Part shown: positions 1-8,759 of the stretch, piece by piece | Position numbering within the stretch: position 1 is the stretch's first letter | How the letters are laid out: every line of letters begins with the position of its first letter | NCBI GenBank assembly: GCA_019359445.1 | Contig: JAHHHJ010000019.1 | Coordinates: 38,393 to 102,392, forward strand | From: Kastovskya adunca ATA6-11-RM4 | Lineage (GTDB): Bacteria; Cyanobacteriota; Cyanobacteriia; Cyanobacteriales; Coleofasciculaceae | Length of the DNA stretch: 64,000 bases | Reading direction: 5' to 3' | Program-made: the position numbers and the translations under genes | Notes under the pieces: generated by a model | Told to the model about the DNA's origin: nothing | The model's input: only the letters and a program-made list of their open reading frames with translations | Databases searched by the model: none

Positions 1-41
1 GTTGTTTAGTAATATTTTTTTCAAGTTTAATACTTGTAACT

Positions 42-473
42 ATGTCCAATATCAATCAAAGCGAAGGATTTGACTTAGGTGTCACATTAATCACCAAGGT
101 TTTCCGAAGTCAGGATAAAGCAATGGTGGAATCTTACAACCGTACTTTTACAGGCTTGTTTGGGTTTCCTTACACGCAAGATATGATGATGGCAGCCGTT
201 TTTAAATTAGCTAAAACTGATCCAGGTACCTGCCATTGGATCTTGCAAAATTTCAATGAACTAGACTTTTGCCTCGATATATTAGAAGCCACAATGACAT
301 TTGCTTTAGAGAAATTAACCCGTAAAGGATTCATCCTTGGTCAAGATTTTAGCGTGATTTATAAAAGAAAATTATTGATTAACGAACAGGCAAAGACGGC
401 ACTAATGAGTAGTGCTTCTCCTCCTGATCAGATATTTTTAGCCGCAGTTTTGACAGCAAGTACTCAGGTCTAA
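42..473 (+). CDS. hypothetical protein
   Basis: A 143-residue ORF starting with ATG, followed by a 550-base gap. I do not recognise the family. The product has no signal peptide or membrane segment. It looks like a small soluble, mainly helical protein, with a central stretch rich in Asp, Leu and Phe (around residues 70-90) and a basic patch (YKRKLL) near residue 107. Upstream context lies outside the window. The ORF is convincing by length and amino-acid composition, but no function can be assigned. Confidence 0.6.
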   Translation: MSNINQSEGFDLGVTLITKVFRSQDKAMVESYNRTFTGLFGFPYTQDMMMAAVFKLAKTDPGTCHWILQNFNELDFCLDILEATMTFALEKLTRKGFILGQDFSVIYKRKLLINEQAKTALMSSASPPDQIFLAAVLTASTQV

Positions 474-1025
474 TAGGTTATCAAGAGTAGAAAGAGAGGT
501 GAAAAATTAGTAATTGCTAAACAATACGTCATCAGTTTGGGGGAGTTATGTTTGGAGAGATTTAGAAAAATTTTGTGTAAAAAGTCAGGTTTAATATTAA
601 ATTCAGGTAATTACATAGAGTTTGTGGTTTAAGTCGGTCTTAGGGGGGAGGTATTTTAAATGGGAATTTGACCTAACTTGATATAAGACCTAACAAGATT
701 TCCCTCAATCCCCCACACACAGGGGAAGACAAGGAAAGGTTTTATGCCTGGGAGGGCACTAGGTAGAGTGGGGTAAAAATGCCTGCTGTTAAAATATGAG
801 TTTAAAAAACACTGTGGTTCACAACTATAAACTTCAGAACAAAACCTTGATTAAGTAATGGTCAGAGGGTCTGCCTTTTGCAGACACAGCGAGGAATCTT
901 CAGATTGAGCCAGGACGGTAAGTTCACAGGGCTAAAATAGGACTAAAACCGCTCCTAAGCGGGAAATTCAGCAACAAAACAACTAATCTGCTGTATAAAG
1001 CAGAGATTAACGAGGAAATGAACTA
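474..1025. other. 550-bp intergenic region, no gene seen
   Basis: No ORF of credible size. The region holds three short hairpins: GTCTGC/GCAGAC at 869-885, CCGC/GCGG near 949-963 and CTGC/GCAG near 990-1005. The last two lie just ahead of the downstream NYN gene, whose ATG is preceded by a GAGGAAATG ribosome-binding segment. The hairpins may belong to its 5' leader, but none matches an RNA family I know. Confidence 0.4.
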
Positions 1026-1667
1026 ATGAATATTTATAACAAAAAAGAGATTTTCAACGAATCGAGGAATAGTAGCAAAGAGGCGCAAGAGGCTCATGAA
1101 AGCGAAAGTCTGGCTCTAACTCGTTTAAATCGCGGTAGAGTGGCAATTTTTGTTGATGGCGCAAACTTATTTTACGCCGCCCTACAACTGGGGATGGAAA
1201 TTGACTATACCAAACTGCTTTATCGATTGACGGCGGGTTCTCAACTCTTACGGGCATTCTTTTATACCGGAGTAGACCCAAACAATGAAAAGCAGCAAAA
1301 TTTTCTGCATTGGATGCGTCACAACGGCTATCGCGTGATTGCAAAGGATTTAGTGCAGTTTCCTGATGGCTCGAAAAAAGCTGACTTGGATGTGGAAATC
1401 GCTGTCGATATGATCACTTTAGTGGATTACTACGATACAGCCGTTTTAGTCAGTGGGGATGGAGATTTAGCTTATGCGGTGAATGCCATAAGCTACCGAG
1501 GTGTGCGGGTTGAAGTCGTGAGTTTGCGCTCTATGACTAGCGACAGTCTGATCAATGTTTCTGACCACTACATTGATCTTGATTCAATTCGAGATCATAT
1601 CCAAAAAGCCTCGCGGTCTGGCTCGAATGGACTTACAGAGGTATCGTTGCGATCGCCTCACGTTTAA
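1026..1667 (+). CDS. NYN (PIN-like) domain protein, LabA/DUF88 family
   Basis: 213 residues. After a polar N-terminal extension of about 35 residues comes a NYN domain: a beta strand ending in FVDGANLFY (residues 42-50) supplies the first Asp, KKADLDVEIAVD (117-128) supplies further acidic residues, and SGDGDLAYAV (143-152) is the third acidic block. These are the metal-binding positions of PIN/NYN ribonuclease-like folds, and all appear intact. LabA, a cyanobacterial member, takes part in circadian feedback on KaiC-dependent transcription; other members are putative RNases. Which role applies here cannot be read from sequence. A Shine-Dalgarno-like GAGGAAATG precedes the ATG. No operon partner is evident; the next gene starts 197 bp later, after a palindromic repeat. 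Confidence 0.85.
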   Translation: MNIYNKKEIFNESRNSSKEAQEAHESESLALTRLNRGRVAIFVDGANLFYAALQLGMEIDYTKLLYRLTAGSQLLRAFFYTGVDPNNEKQQNFLHWMRHNGYRVIAKDLVQFPDGSKKADLDVEIAVDMITLVDYYDTAVLVSGDGDLAYAVNAISYRGVRVEVVSLRSMTSDSLINVSDHYIDLDSIRDHIQKASRSGSNGLTEVSLRSPHV

Positions 1668-1778
1668 GCGTAAAAGAGAGCCATGCGATCGCGTCTCTAG
1701 CAGATGCAATCGGTGATGTGTCAGCATTTGTTACAAAAAACGTCAAAAATTGGCTAATATGCCTCTAAATTGCCTATA

Positions 1779-1804
1779 GTAGGCAGGCGAGATGCCTGTC
1801 CTAC
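1779..1804. repeat. dispersed palindromic repeat (GTAGGCAGGC type)
   Basis: GTAGGCAGGC at 1779-1788 and GCCTGTCCTAC at 1794-1804 form a hairpin with one bulged base and a GAGAT loop. This resembles the GGCAAGATGCC-type hairpin repeats common in cyanobacterial intergenic DNA. No function is evident. Confidence 0.6.
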
Positions 1805-1864
1805 AGACATCTAAAGAGTTGTTGTCTTGGTCTTACCACGGCAACAATTTTTTTAGCATAGGTC

Positions 1865-2887
1865 GTGGGTTATCCTAAATCCACAATAGTTCTCTTTTGG
1901 AGGTCGCTCGTGGAATGGAACCCCAATCCAGTAGAAACAAAAATTGGCATCAATTTCAAAAACAGTGACATCCTCTACCTAGCCTTGAGCCATCGCTCTT
2001 ACGCGCAACACATCAACGAACCAGAGGCGAATAACGAGCGGCTAGAGTTCCTGGGTACTGCCATTTTGGATATGGTTGTGACTGATTACTTGTATCATCA
2101 CTGTCCGTATCTAGAAATCAGCAACCTCAAGGCTTTACGGAGCAAGCTGATGGAAGGGGAACGCCTCACACAGTTGTGGTATCAACTGGGGCTAGGGGAG
2201 GCTTACCCATTTTTAGGCTTGACAGAAGAACGGCATCGCCTCCGCCAGCAATCGCACAATCCCTTTGGGGCTGGTCTTGTTGCTTTAGCTGGTGCAATTT
2301 ATCTAGATCGAAGTTTTTCGCAGGTACAGACTTGGCTAACGAAGCATTTAATTGCACCCGTCTTGGAGCGTCACCTCAAAGACATCAAGGAGCGCTCCTC
2401 ACCGGATAAGCAAATCAAGTTTCTCGGTGATAGCCTGATCAAAGCGATCGCGGCTAGTTATCTGTATTGCCACCTCCCTTGTGTGAGTGCAGAACGGCTC
2501 AAAGAGTTGCACAAGGAGCTGATTTCTAAAAACCGTCAAGTTGGGTACACCAGTAAACTCAACTCCGGAGATTTGACAGCCCTGAATCTGGGGAGTATTG
2601 GGGATCTAGGTAAATCCTTCGAGGTATTGTTGGCGATGGTTTACCTAGAACACAGCACCTTAGAAGAAAAACGAGCCTTTAAAAACACCTCTACATGGTT
2701 TGAGGAGCGCTTTTTGGATGGTGATGAGATTTTGCGTCAGGCGATCGCGTTATTGCTAAAAGACGGCAAATCTCAAAAATGGATTGTTCGCCACGTAATG
2801 GGATACGAAAGCAAAGATTATCACGCCGGGAGAGACCATTTTAATGCCGTGCTGGAAGGAGAAAAAGCAATTCCTTCTGGCAACTAG
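1865..2887 (+). CDS. tandem RNase III-fold protein, probably catalytically dead
   Basis: 340 residues from GTG at 1865; GTG at 1910 is an alternative start. Two RNase III-like domains lie in tandem. Domain 1 (about 25-165) keeps the signature NERLEFLG (57-64), but the following catalytic Asp is Thr65, and the second acidic pair of the family is replaced by Ala136 and Val139 just before the conserved GAIYLD (143-148). Domain 2 (about 180-265) has KFLGD (185-189) with Glu replaced by Lys185 and Asp189 kept; in its second cluster Lys250 replaces Asp while Glu253 is kept. There is no double-stranded RNA-binding domain. A C-terminal tail (285-335, around KSQKWIVRHVMGYE) looks helical. Probably an RNA-binding or scaffolding relative of RNase III rather than a nuclease; this is inferred from the missing residues. 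Confidence 0.8.
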   Translation: MGYPKSTIVLFWRSLVEWNPNPVETKIGINFKNSDILYLALSHRSYAQHINEPEANNERLEFLGTAILDMVVTDYLYHHCPYLEISNLKALRSKLMEGERLTQLWYQLGLGEAYPFLGLTEERHRLRQQSHNPFGAGLVALAGAIYLDRSFSQVQTWLTKHLIAPVLERHLKDIKERSSPDKQIKFLGDSLIKAIAASYLYCHLPCVSAERLKELHKELISKNRQVGYTSKLNSGDLTALNLGSIGDLGKSFEVLLAMVYLEHSTLEEKRAFKNTSTWFEERFLDGDEILRQAIALLLKDGKSQKWIVRHVMGYESKDYHAGRDHFNAVLEGEKAIPSGN

Positions 2888-2967
2888 AAGTCGCGTCTAT
2901 ACCAGTACCGAGGTCGGCAGGCTAATTTATTTTACAGTTGATATCCAGAGATACTTTGGCACTCGCT

Positions 2968-4350
2968 CTACTTCCCAATGCAAAAGCGACTAAAAATCCG
3001 GTCGAGGACGGACTCTGTGACTTCTTCGCCCGTCACTTCTCCCAATGCTTGAATCGCTCCTCGGAGGTCAATTGACCAGAAATCTAGGGGAAGTTGGTCA
3101 GCAACTGTCCCTTGCACTTGCTCAAGGGCAGTTTTCGCCCGCGTTAAGGCGGCGGCTTGTCGCTGGTTAATTGCTAAATCCAGGTTTGCGGCTTGCACAT
3201 TATCGCTCTTGACGGTTTCGAGGATGGCTTGCTCTAAGCTATCGATGCCTTGATTATAGGCAGCCGCTGTAGTGACGACGCGCTTAATTCCCTGAGGGTA
3301 CTCTGTCGATTTTTCTGGGGCAAGGTCAGTTTTATTGCTCACAAGAATTAGGGGACGGTGAGAGACGTTGTCGTAAATCTCCTGATCCTCACTTGTCCAA
3401 CCCACTTGAGCATCAATGGTGAGGAGAACCAAGTCAGCCGCTTGCGCCGCAGAACGCGATCGCTCCACCCCAATTTTCTCCACTCGATCCACGGTATCCC
3501 GAATCCCTGCCGTATCTAGAACTTGCACCGGGATACCACCAACCACTAACTGCGACTCCACCACATCGCGGGTGGTGCCAGGAAGGTCAGTAACAATAGC
3601 GCGATCGCTCCGACTCCAGGCATTCAACAAACTCGACTTGCCGACATTCGGACGCCCGACAATTGCTACTTTCAAGCCTGTACGCAGCAGTTCTCCCTGC
3701 TCGGCAGTCGCTAATACTCTTGACAATTCGGCAGTTATATGATTTATTTGGGCGACAACGGCGGCTTCATCTAGAGGAGGCAAGTCCTCTTCAAAATCGA
3801 TGCGCGCTTCTACTTCTGCCAAAATGTCTAGACAGGTGGCGCGTAATTGGCGGATGGGGGCAGCTAATTTGCCTTGTAATCCCGCCAGTGCCATTTGGGA
3901 CGCTTGGAGCGATCGCGCCCCGACTAAATCCGCAATACTTTCTGCCTGAGTTAAATCCAATCGTCCATTCAGAAATGCCCGCAGCGTAAATTCTCCCGGT
4001 TGCGCCAGCCTTGCCCCCTGTTCGATGCACAGTTGCAACACCTGCTGAACGGGCATAATCCCACCGTGACAATGGAACTCCACCACATCTTCACGGGTGT
4101 AGGAACGAGGCGTTTTCATAATCAACAACAAAGCTTCATCCACCAAGGTTTTAGTTTGGGGATGACGCACGTAGCCGTAGAGAATTCGGTGGCTTTCCCA
4201 AGGCTGACTCCCTGGTGCCTCGAAGAGGGTGCGGGCGATCGCGATCGCCTCCATTCCCGACATCCGCACAATCCCCACACTTCCCTGTTGGGGGACTACC
4301 GCTGTAGCGATCGCGGCAATGGTTTCACTTTGTACGAACGTCTCGGACAT
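2968..4350 (-). CDS. mnmE: tRNA uridine-5-carboxymethylaminomethyl(34) synthesis GTPase MnmE
   Basis: 460 residues, the usual family length. MnmE, with MnmG, modifies the wobble uridine of several tRNAs in the cytoplasm, using a folate cofactor and GTP hydrolysis. The N-terminal folate-binding domain (1-120) is followed by the helical domain and an inserted G domain: P-loop GRPNVGKSS (232-240), switch region [12 protein letters not shown] and NKTD. The protein ends in the invariant FCIGK, whose Cys is typical of the family. The ATG start gives the standard [20 protein letters not shown] N terminus. The gene stands alone; the neighbouring plus-strand ORFs inside it are shadows. Confidence 0.97.
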   Translation of the reverse strand: MSETFVQSETIAAIATAVVPQQGSVGIVRMSGMEAIAIARTLFEAPGSQPWESHRILYGYVRHPQTKTLVDEALLLIMKTPRSYTREDVVEFHCHGGIMPVQQVLQLCIEQGARLAQPGEFTLRAFLNGRLDLTQAESIADLVGARSLQASQMALAGLQGKLAAPIRQLRATCLDILAEVEARIDFEEDLPPLDEAAVVAQINHITAELSRVLATAEQGELLRTGLKVAIVGRPNVGKSSLLNAWSRSDRAIVTDLPGTTRDVVESQLVVGGIPVQVLDTAGIRDTVDRVEKIGVERSRSAAQAADLVLLTIDAQVGWTSEDQEIYDNVSHRPLILVSNKTDLAPEKSTEYPQGIKRVVTTAAAYNQGIDSLEQAILETVKSDNVQAANLDLAINQRQAAALTRAKTALEQVQGTVADQLPLDFWSIDLRGAIQALGEVTGEEVTESVLDRIFSRFCIGK

Positions 4351-5080
4351 CTTTGGGTAGGGGGAATGGGAGCAGGGGAGTTAGGAAGGAAGCAACTGTT
4401 TTGACTCCTTCCTAATTAGCCTAGCAAGGGAAAGGGGATGGCGGATAGTGAGCTTGTGATTAGCGGCTAGGTAGTCGGATTTTGGTGCAGTGGTGGCGAT
4501 CGCTCAAATCACGTAAGAGGCGATCGCACTGTCGTACACTCAGCGTGCATTTAACCCGATTTGGGTGAGGTGAGAGATTTTAACGCTAAATTTGGTTCAG
4601 TAACACCGCCAGCCGTCAAAAGTTTCCCCTTCAATAATGCTTGGGGCAAGATGAAATTATCAGTAAGACCACTTGATATTAGCTAAGTGAAGTATAAACC
4701 GCCTTAATTACTATCACTTAAAATAAAAACCCTAGCACCCCTAACCGATGAGGGTTTTCTGATATTAGAGCAGAGAATATTCTCTTCCTCGCATCTAACT
4801 TGATATAAGTTCCTTTATAAAGATAATTTTTTATTTTACTCAAGAAGTCAAATTTGCCAAGTAAAACGTCGTGCTGCTTTACACCAAGCTTTGATGCCAC
4901 TGACTCTATACAAATCTTTGTACAGATGCCACGAAATTTAAAGCTTGAAAATAATTGCTCGTTGTAATTTATATTTTGAGCGATCACTAGTTAAAAAATC
5001 TGTTCAAAATTCCAGTAAAATCTAATTAGAATTAGCTTGAGAATCAAACTAACTACTACTAGTTGGAGGCTGGATGTGCC
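4351..5080. other. 730-bp region upstream of mnmE, largely non-coding
   Basis: Contains HIP1 octamers near 4500-4530 and a hairpin with AAAACCCT/AGGGTTTT arms around 4727-4757 that could act as a terminator. One weak minus-strand ORF (4718-4987) is listed separately. Nothing else is recognisable. Confidence 0.4.
4718..4987 (-). CDS. doubtful small ORF, 89 aa
   Basis: ATG-started minus-strand ORF in AT-rich DNA. The product is Lys/Ile-rich and soluble, with a segment around ESVASKLGVKQHDVLL that could form a helix-turn-helix, but I recognise no family. Its 3' end runs through a hairpin (near 4727-4757). It may be a decayed gene or chance. Confidence 0.25.
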   Translation of the reverse strand: MIAQNINYNEQLFSSFKFRGICTKICIESVASKLGVKQHDVLLGKFDFLSKIKNYLYKGTYIKLDARKRIFSALISENPHRLGVLGFLF

Positions 5081-5266
5081 ATGAAAGAGTTTGAAATGAT
5101 GGATGCCCTAAAGTGGACACCAGAAGCTAAAGAAAAGCTGAAAAATATTCCTTTTTTCGTGCGAACTCAAGCCAAAGTCAGGATCGAGCAAATAGCTCGT
5201 GCTTCAGATTTAGATGTGATAACGGTGGAAATAGTAGAACAAGCCAGGACTGAATTTGGTCAGTAA
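5081..5266 (+). CDS. stand-alone PCP_red domain protein
   Basis: 61 residues. The core ([20 protein letters not shown], then VRIEQIAR and a C-terminal [13 protein letters not shown]) matches the PCP_red family, the small C-terminal domain of ChlB in light-independent protochlorophyllide reductase, which also occurs as separate small proteins in cyanobacteria and chloroplast-derived lineages. I chose ATG 5081 because GGAGG at 5065-5069 sits 11 bases upstream; the in-frame TTG at 5063 overlaps that site. The catalytic subunits are not nearby, so the role of this free-standing copy is open. Confidence 0.85.
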   Translation: MKEFEMMDALKWTPEAKEKLKNIPFFVRTQAKVRIEQIARASDLDVITVEIVEQARTEFGQ

Positions 5267-5342
5267 GGTCACAGCGCTCACTTACTGACTTTACTGATCT
5301 CAAGTAACTCTGGCTCAGTTCTGGCAATCATTAGCGATCAAG

Positions 5343-6365
5343 TTAATCTTGCAGTAACGCCTGAAACCCGTCGTTAATCCGGAAATTATCAAAAAGGGTG
5401 TTGTTTTTAGCTAACTGGCGATATTGCTCAGGAGCAAGAGCGATCGCTCGTTGCAAATGGCACATGACAAATTCAGAAGCCCCCAAGAAAGCATAACAGC
5501 AAGCTTTGTTGTAAAAGGCATTCGCCTGGTTGGGAGCGATTTCTAAAGATTTGTCGTAGTTAAGCAGTGCCTCTTCATAGCGACCGAGTTGTTCTAGGGC
5601 GACACCTCGGTTATACCAAGTAAAATCGTCTCGCTCATTTAATTTCAGAGCCTCATTGAAACAGGCAATAGCCTCCGTATGACGACCAGATTTACCTAAT
5701 GCTGCACCTCGGTTAGACCAAGCTTGACCGTTTTGAGGGTGCAGGGCGATCGCGCGATCGAAGCTAAGAACAGCCTTGTCATAGCGTCCTAGTTCGCTCA
5801 ACGTTGTACCTCGGTTGTGCCACACTTTCGCCCCATCCGGGTTAAATTCTAGCGCTCGATCAAAGCTATTGAGCGCATCTTCGTAGCGTCGCAACTGCAA
5901 TAGAGCATTGCCCCGGTTGTACCATGCCCAGTAGGCATCAGGTTGTAGTTTTAGCGATCGCTCAAAGCTGTCAACTGCCTTGTCATAACGACCCCAGTCA
6001 GTTAGGGTAATCCCTCGGTTGTGCCACACTTGAGCAGCATTGGGGTTAAACTCCAACGAACGGTCAAAGCTGTTGAGGGCTTCCCAGTAACGACCTAAGT
6101 TCCCTAGCGCAATACCTCGATTGTGCCAAATCCATCCACAGTCCGGACGAATTACCAAAGCTTCATCAAAGCTCTTGAGGGCTTGCTCATGAAGGCTTAA
6201 GTTGCCCAAGGCAATGCCTAGCTGAGACAAGGTGTTGTAGTCGTCGGGTTTGAACTTCAAAGCTCGGTTGAAATTGGTAACTGCCGCTTTGTAGTTTTTC
6301 GCGTTGCTCAAACGCAATCCCCACTGGAAAAAAAACTCGGCTTCAAGATATAGGGGCAGCTTCAT
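5343..6365 (-). CDS. tetratricopeptide repeat protein (nine TPRs)
   Basis: 340 residues made almost entirely of nine 34-residue TPR units, each following the pattern W-x-NRG-x-AL-x-x-LGRY-x-EAL-x-SFD-x-AL-x-x-NP. The first and last units are the most diverged. There is no signal peptide, membrane segment or fused enzymatic domain, so this is a cytoplasmic protein-protein interaction scaffold. The central units are very similar to each other, which suggests recent internal duplication. The partner is unknown. It is transcribed alone toward the PCP_red gene; 320 bp without genes separate it from the next ORF. Confidence 0.9.
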   Translation of the reverse strand: MKLPLYLEAEFFFQWGLRLSNAKNYKAAVTNFNRALKFKPDDYNTLSQLGIALGNLSLHEQALKSFDEALVIRPDCGWIWHNRGIALGNLGRYWEALNSFDRSLEFNPNAAQVWHNRGITLTDWGRYDKAVDSFERSLKLQPDAYWAWYNRGNALLQLRRYEDALNSFDRALEFNPDGAKVWHNRGTTLSELGRYDKAVLSFDRAIALHPQNGQAWSNRGAALGKSGRHTEAIACFNEALKLNERDDFTWYNRGVALEQLGRYEEALLNYDKSLEIAPNQANAFYNKACCYAFLGASEFVMCHLQRAIALAPEQYRQLAKNNTLFDNFRINDGFQALLQD

Positions 6366-6685
6366 AGACTTGGCATCTATCCATAGAATGACTTTGTCTT
6401 TAAGATTCCCAGAATCATAACATAACTCAACAAGTGGACTAGAAATTAGTCATTAGATTAATCTTGTGCCTCTTCTAGCTCCCAAAGGAATTAACATCCT
6501 AGGGCTTGGCGATCTCAGCTACGACCTTAAAGTCTTAACAAGAAGTAACAAATTAGAAACAATATTAATAAAGTGATTTATTACGACTAGTAGAACTACT
6601 GATGCCGTTTCCGTCTTTACAAATTCCGGAGGCATGACTGTGGCACTTGTAGTAAGCAACGACTTAACCTTCTCGGTAACTTCCC
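6366..6685. other. 320-bp divergent intergenic region
   Basis: Lies between the divergently transcribed TPR gene and the next small gene, so promoters for both are expected here. I see no recognisable operator, RNA or repeat. Confidence 0.35.
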
Positions 6686-6922
6686 GTGATAGACACTGAC
6701 AACTCTCTTTTGGAGATGCACCCAGTCAAGTACCGAGACTGGACGATCAGCACTAAGGTAATCAACAAACAACTGTGGTTACGTTGGCAGCACCCAAAAG
6801 AACAGGTTCCCCGCTACAGCTATCCTGTGATGGAAAAGGGTTTAGCGGAGACAATTCGCTATGTACGCTTCTTGATTGATTTGGCGATTAAGTTAGAAGA
6901 CGAAGCCCCGAAAGAGGGATAG
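6686..6922 (+). CDS. small conserved hypothetical protein
   Basis: 78 residues from GTG at 6686; ATG at 6716 is an alternative start, but the TTGGAG before it is too close to serve as its ribosome-binding site. The core (KYRDWTISTKVINKQLWLRWQHP, 25-47) looks like a short beta hairpin followed by a C-terminal amphipathic helix. I believe similar short proteins occur in other cyanobacteria, but their function is unknown to me. The gene ends directly at a tandem-repeat array. Confidence 0.6.
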   Translation: MIDTDNSLLEMHPVKYRDWTISTKVINKQLWLRWQHPKEQVPRYSYPVMEKGLAETIRYVRFLIDLAIKLEDEAPKEG

Positions 6923-6923
6923 G

Positions 6924-7045
6924 GTGAAGTATGAAGGGTGAAGTATGAAGGATGAAGTATGAAAGAGGTTATTGGTTCTCTTCCTCTCCCCTGCTCCCCT
7001 GCTCCCCTGCTCCCCTGCTCCCCTGCTCCCCTGCTCCCCCGCTCC
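6924..7045. repeat. tandem repeat arrays: GAAGTATGAA type then CTCCCCTG octamers
   Basis: 6924-6964 holds three degenerate copies of a GTGAAGTATGAAG-like unit. 6986-7041 holds six exact CTCCCCTG octamers plus a final CTCCCCCG. These are short tandemly repeated sequences of the sort known from filamentous cyanobacteria. The same two arrays in the same order and orientation recur at 8637-8757. Confidence 0.9.
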
Positions 7046-7073
7046 TCCTCTCCCCTACTCAGGACTCACCAAC

Positions 7074-7766
7074 TCACCGACTCAGGAACTCACCCTGTAT
7101 CGGTGCAAGCTGTGGGGTTCTCAGGCTTCCGGCACGGCAATCTCGCAACCAGAGTTTGATAGCTTGACCGAAAGCACTATTGCTGGTTTCCCGTGGGGGG
7201 GTAGGAGGGCGTCCAGGTACAGTAGAACCAAGTCGAGAATACATCAAGGCTAAACGCCAACCTTCAGGGGTCTGGGTAAGAAACACCCAGTGGTATTGCT
7301 GGAACCTGAACTCCCTTCCATCTGAGTATTTCCGTTCGAGGGTGGTGATGAAGACTTGCTGAGGAGGTTCCACCTCAGAACTGGGGATAACAGCAGTATA
7401 GTCACCGGGGCCAAGGCTGAGGGGTTCAAACTCAGGCTTTCCGGCAATCAGGACGTAACTAAACAAATCGACACTTCGACTCAAGCGGCGGGCCCGTTGA
7501 ATTTCCCGATTAGCATAACTGGGCAAATCCGGGAGCAGGAGCGTGATGAGAGTTTCTACATCCGTGGGGCAAGAGGATTGTACAGACACGCTATCGGGCA
7601 TCTGTAAGTTTTGAGAGAGTGGGGTGTGAGAGATTGCTGGGGAAGAAAAAGCGATCGCCCCCGGCATAGCAATCATTCCTCCCATAACACTCCCGCTCAA
7701 TCTGGCTATAAACAACCGCCAGTCATTCAAGGGAGTAAAGTTCCAATGACTAATTGCTAACTTCAA
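7074..7766 (-). CDS. hypothetical exported protein
   Basis: 230 residues. A hydrophobic stretch (about 23-42, containing GSVMGGMIAMPGAIAF) and a following Ser/Pro-rich linker suggest a signal sequence with a long N region, so the protein is probably exported. The middle (70-195) looks like a compact mixed domain with conserved-looking segments (LLPDLPSYANREIQRA, EFRFQQYHWVFLTQTPEGWRL). I recognise no characterised domain. The C-terminal residues are encoded next to the tandem-repeat region, so the 3' end may have been altered by repeat growth. It is followed on the same strand by nothing, and preceded by pyrF 50 bp upstream. Confidence 0.7.
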   Translation of the reverse strand: MKLAISHWNFTPLNDWRLFIARLSGSVMGGMIAMPGAIAFSSPAISHTPLSQNLQMPDSVSVQSSCPTDVETLITLLLPDLPSYANREIQRARRLSRSVDLFSYVLIAGKPEFEPLSLGPGDYTAVIPSSEVEPPQQVFITTLERKYSDGREFRFQQYHWVFLTQTPEGWRLALMYSRLGSTVPGRPPTPPRETSNSAFGQAIKLWLRDCRAGSLRTPQLAPIQGEFLSR

Positions 7767-7815
7767 AATACTGAGGCTGTTGAGAGTGAATTAGTTCCCT
7801 CAAATTAATACATGA

Positions 7816-8532
7816 CTAGGCATCTGCCAACTCTTGGCAAATTCGTTCCCAAGCGGCAGAAGGATCGGGCGCAGCAGTAATTGGACGCCCAATCACCAAA
7901 TAATCTGCACCGGATTTAATCGCTTCAAAAGGAGTACGCGATCGCCTTTGATCTCCACTTGTTGCCCATTTAGGACGCACACCCGGACAAATTAAGAGAA
8001 AATCATCCCCACAAGTTTGACGCAGTTGTTCAACCTCTTGAGGGGAACAAACCGCCCCGTTCAATTGAGTATCTTTGGCTAAGAGTGCCATATGTAATGC
8101 ATACTCTGGCAGTTCTAGGGGGATTTTTAGGTCAAACGCTAAATCGCGCGAGGTCAAACTGGTTAGCAGGGTAATAGCAACTAGCTTGGTTGGGGGGCAT
8201 CCGGCAGCTTGTGCGCCTTCTTGGACGGCGTTAAAGGAGGCTGTGAGAGCAGCACGACCCGCCGTTCCATGAACCGTGAGCAAATCAACCCCGTAGCCTG
8301 CGGCTGCCCGACAAGCCCCCGCCATTGTGTTAGGGATGTCGTGCAGCTTTAGATCGAGAAATATTCGTTTTTGCCGCTCTTTGAGCTGACTCAGGATACT
8401 AGGGCCACAGCTAACAAATAGCTCCAATCCCACCTTCCACCAGGTGACTTGGGGCAACTGCTCCACAAGAGCGATCGCTGCTTCCTCGCTCGAAACATCT
8501 AAAGGCACAATTATCCGGTCTTCTACAGCCAT
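7816..8532 (-). CDS. pyrF: orotidine 5'-phosphate decarboxylase
   Basis: 238 residues, the standard length for the bacterial enzyme. It catalyses the last step of de novo UMP synthesis, decarboxylation of OMP. The catalytic Asp-Lys-x-x-Asp array is visible in [12 protein letters not shown] (Asp60, Lys62, Asp65), and a phosphate-binding end appears near [13 protein letters not shown]. An N-terminal IIVPLDVSS beta strand starts the TIM barrel. tyrS lies upstream on the same strand, separated by 227 bp that contain a tandem-repeat block. That block is a duplicate of the one downstream of the following gene, so pyrF sits between direct repeats. Confidence 0.96.
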   Translation of the reverse strand: MAVEDRIIVPLDVSSEEAAIALVEQLPQVTWWKVGLELFVSCGPSILSQLKERQKRIFLDLKLHDIPNTMAGACRAAAGYGVDLLTVHGTAGRAALTASFNAVQEGAQAAGCPPTKLVAITLLTSLTSRDLAFDLKIPLELPEYALHMALLAKDTQLNGAVCSPQEVEQLRQTCGDDFLLICPGVRPKWATSGDQRRSRTPFEAIKSGADYLVIGRPITAAPDPSAAWERICQELADA

Positions 8533-8607
8533 TGAGCTTGCTTTGTAAGGGTAAGGATTGGGGGAGAGAAGAGAGTCGGTGAGTCGGAGAGTGGGGGAGA
8601 AAGTATG

Positions 8608-8631
8608 TTCGGCGAAGCCGTTGCCGGAGGC
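8608..8631. repeat. dispersed GC-rich repeat (copy in plus reading TTCGGCGAAGCC)
   Basis: A 24-base segment between pyrF and tyrS whose exact reverse complement occurs at 13967-13990. A diverged copy is at 14882-14905. The element has a self-complementary core (GGCGAAGCC). It is a dispersed repeat, not coding. Confidence 0.75.
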
Positions 8632-8636
8632 GCTTG

Positions 8637-8757
8637 GTGAAGTATGAAGTATGAAGGATGAAGTATGAATAGGGTTGGTTATTGCTTCTCCGCCGCACCC
8701 CTGCTCCCCTGCTCCCCTGCTCCCCTGCTCCCCTGCTCCCCTGCTCCCCCGCTCCCT
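8637..8757. repeat. second copy of the GAAGTATGAA / CTCCCCTG tandem arrays
   Basis: GAAGTATGAA units at 8638-8670 are followed by five exact CTCCCCTG octamers and a closing CTCCCCCG variant (to about 8751), just outside the tyrS stop codon. The shared terminal variant shows common descent with the array at 6986-7041. Confidence 0.9.
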
Positions 8758-8759
8758 TA

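Noticed and set aside
4000..4404. Plus-strand ORFs opposite mnmE
   Set aside because: They overlap a full-length, motif-complete MnmE on the other strand and show no family character.
6924..7045. Tandem repeats considered as a CRISPR array
   Set aside because: Units are contiguous 8- to 14-base repeats without unique spacers, and no cas genes are nearby.
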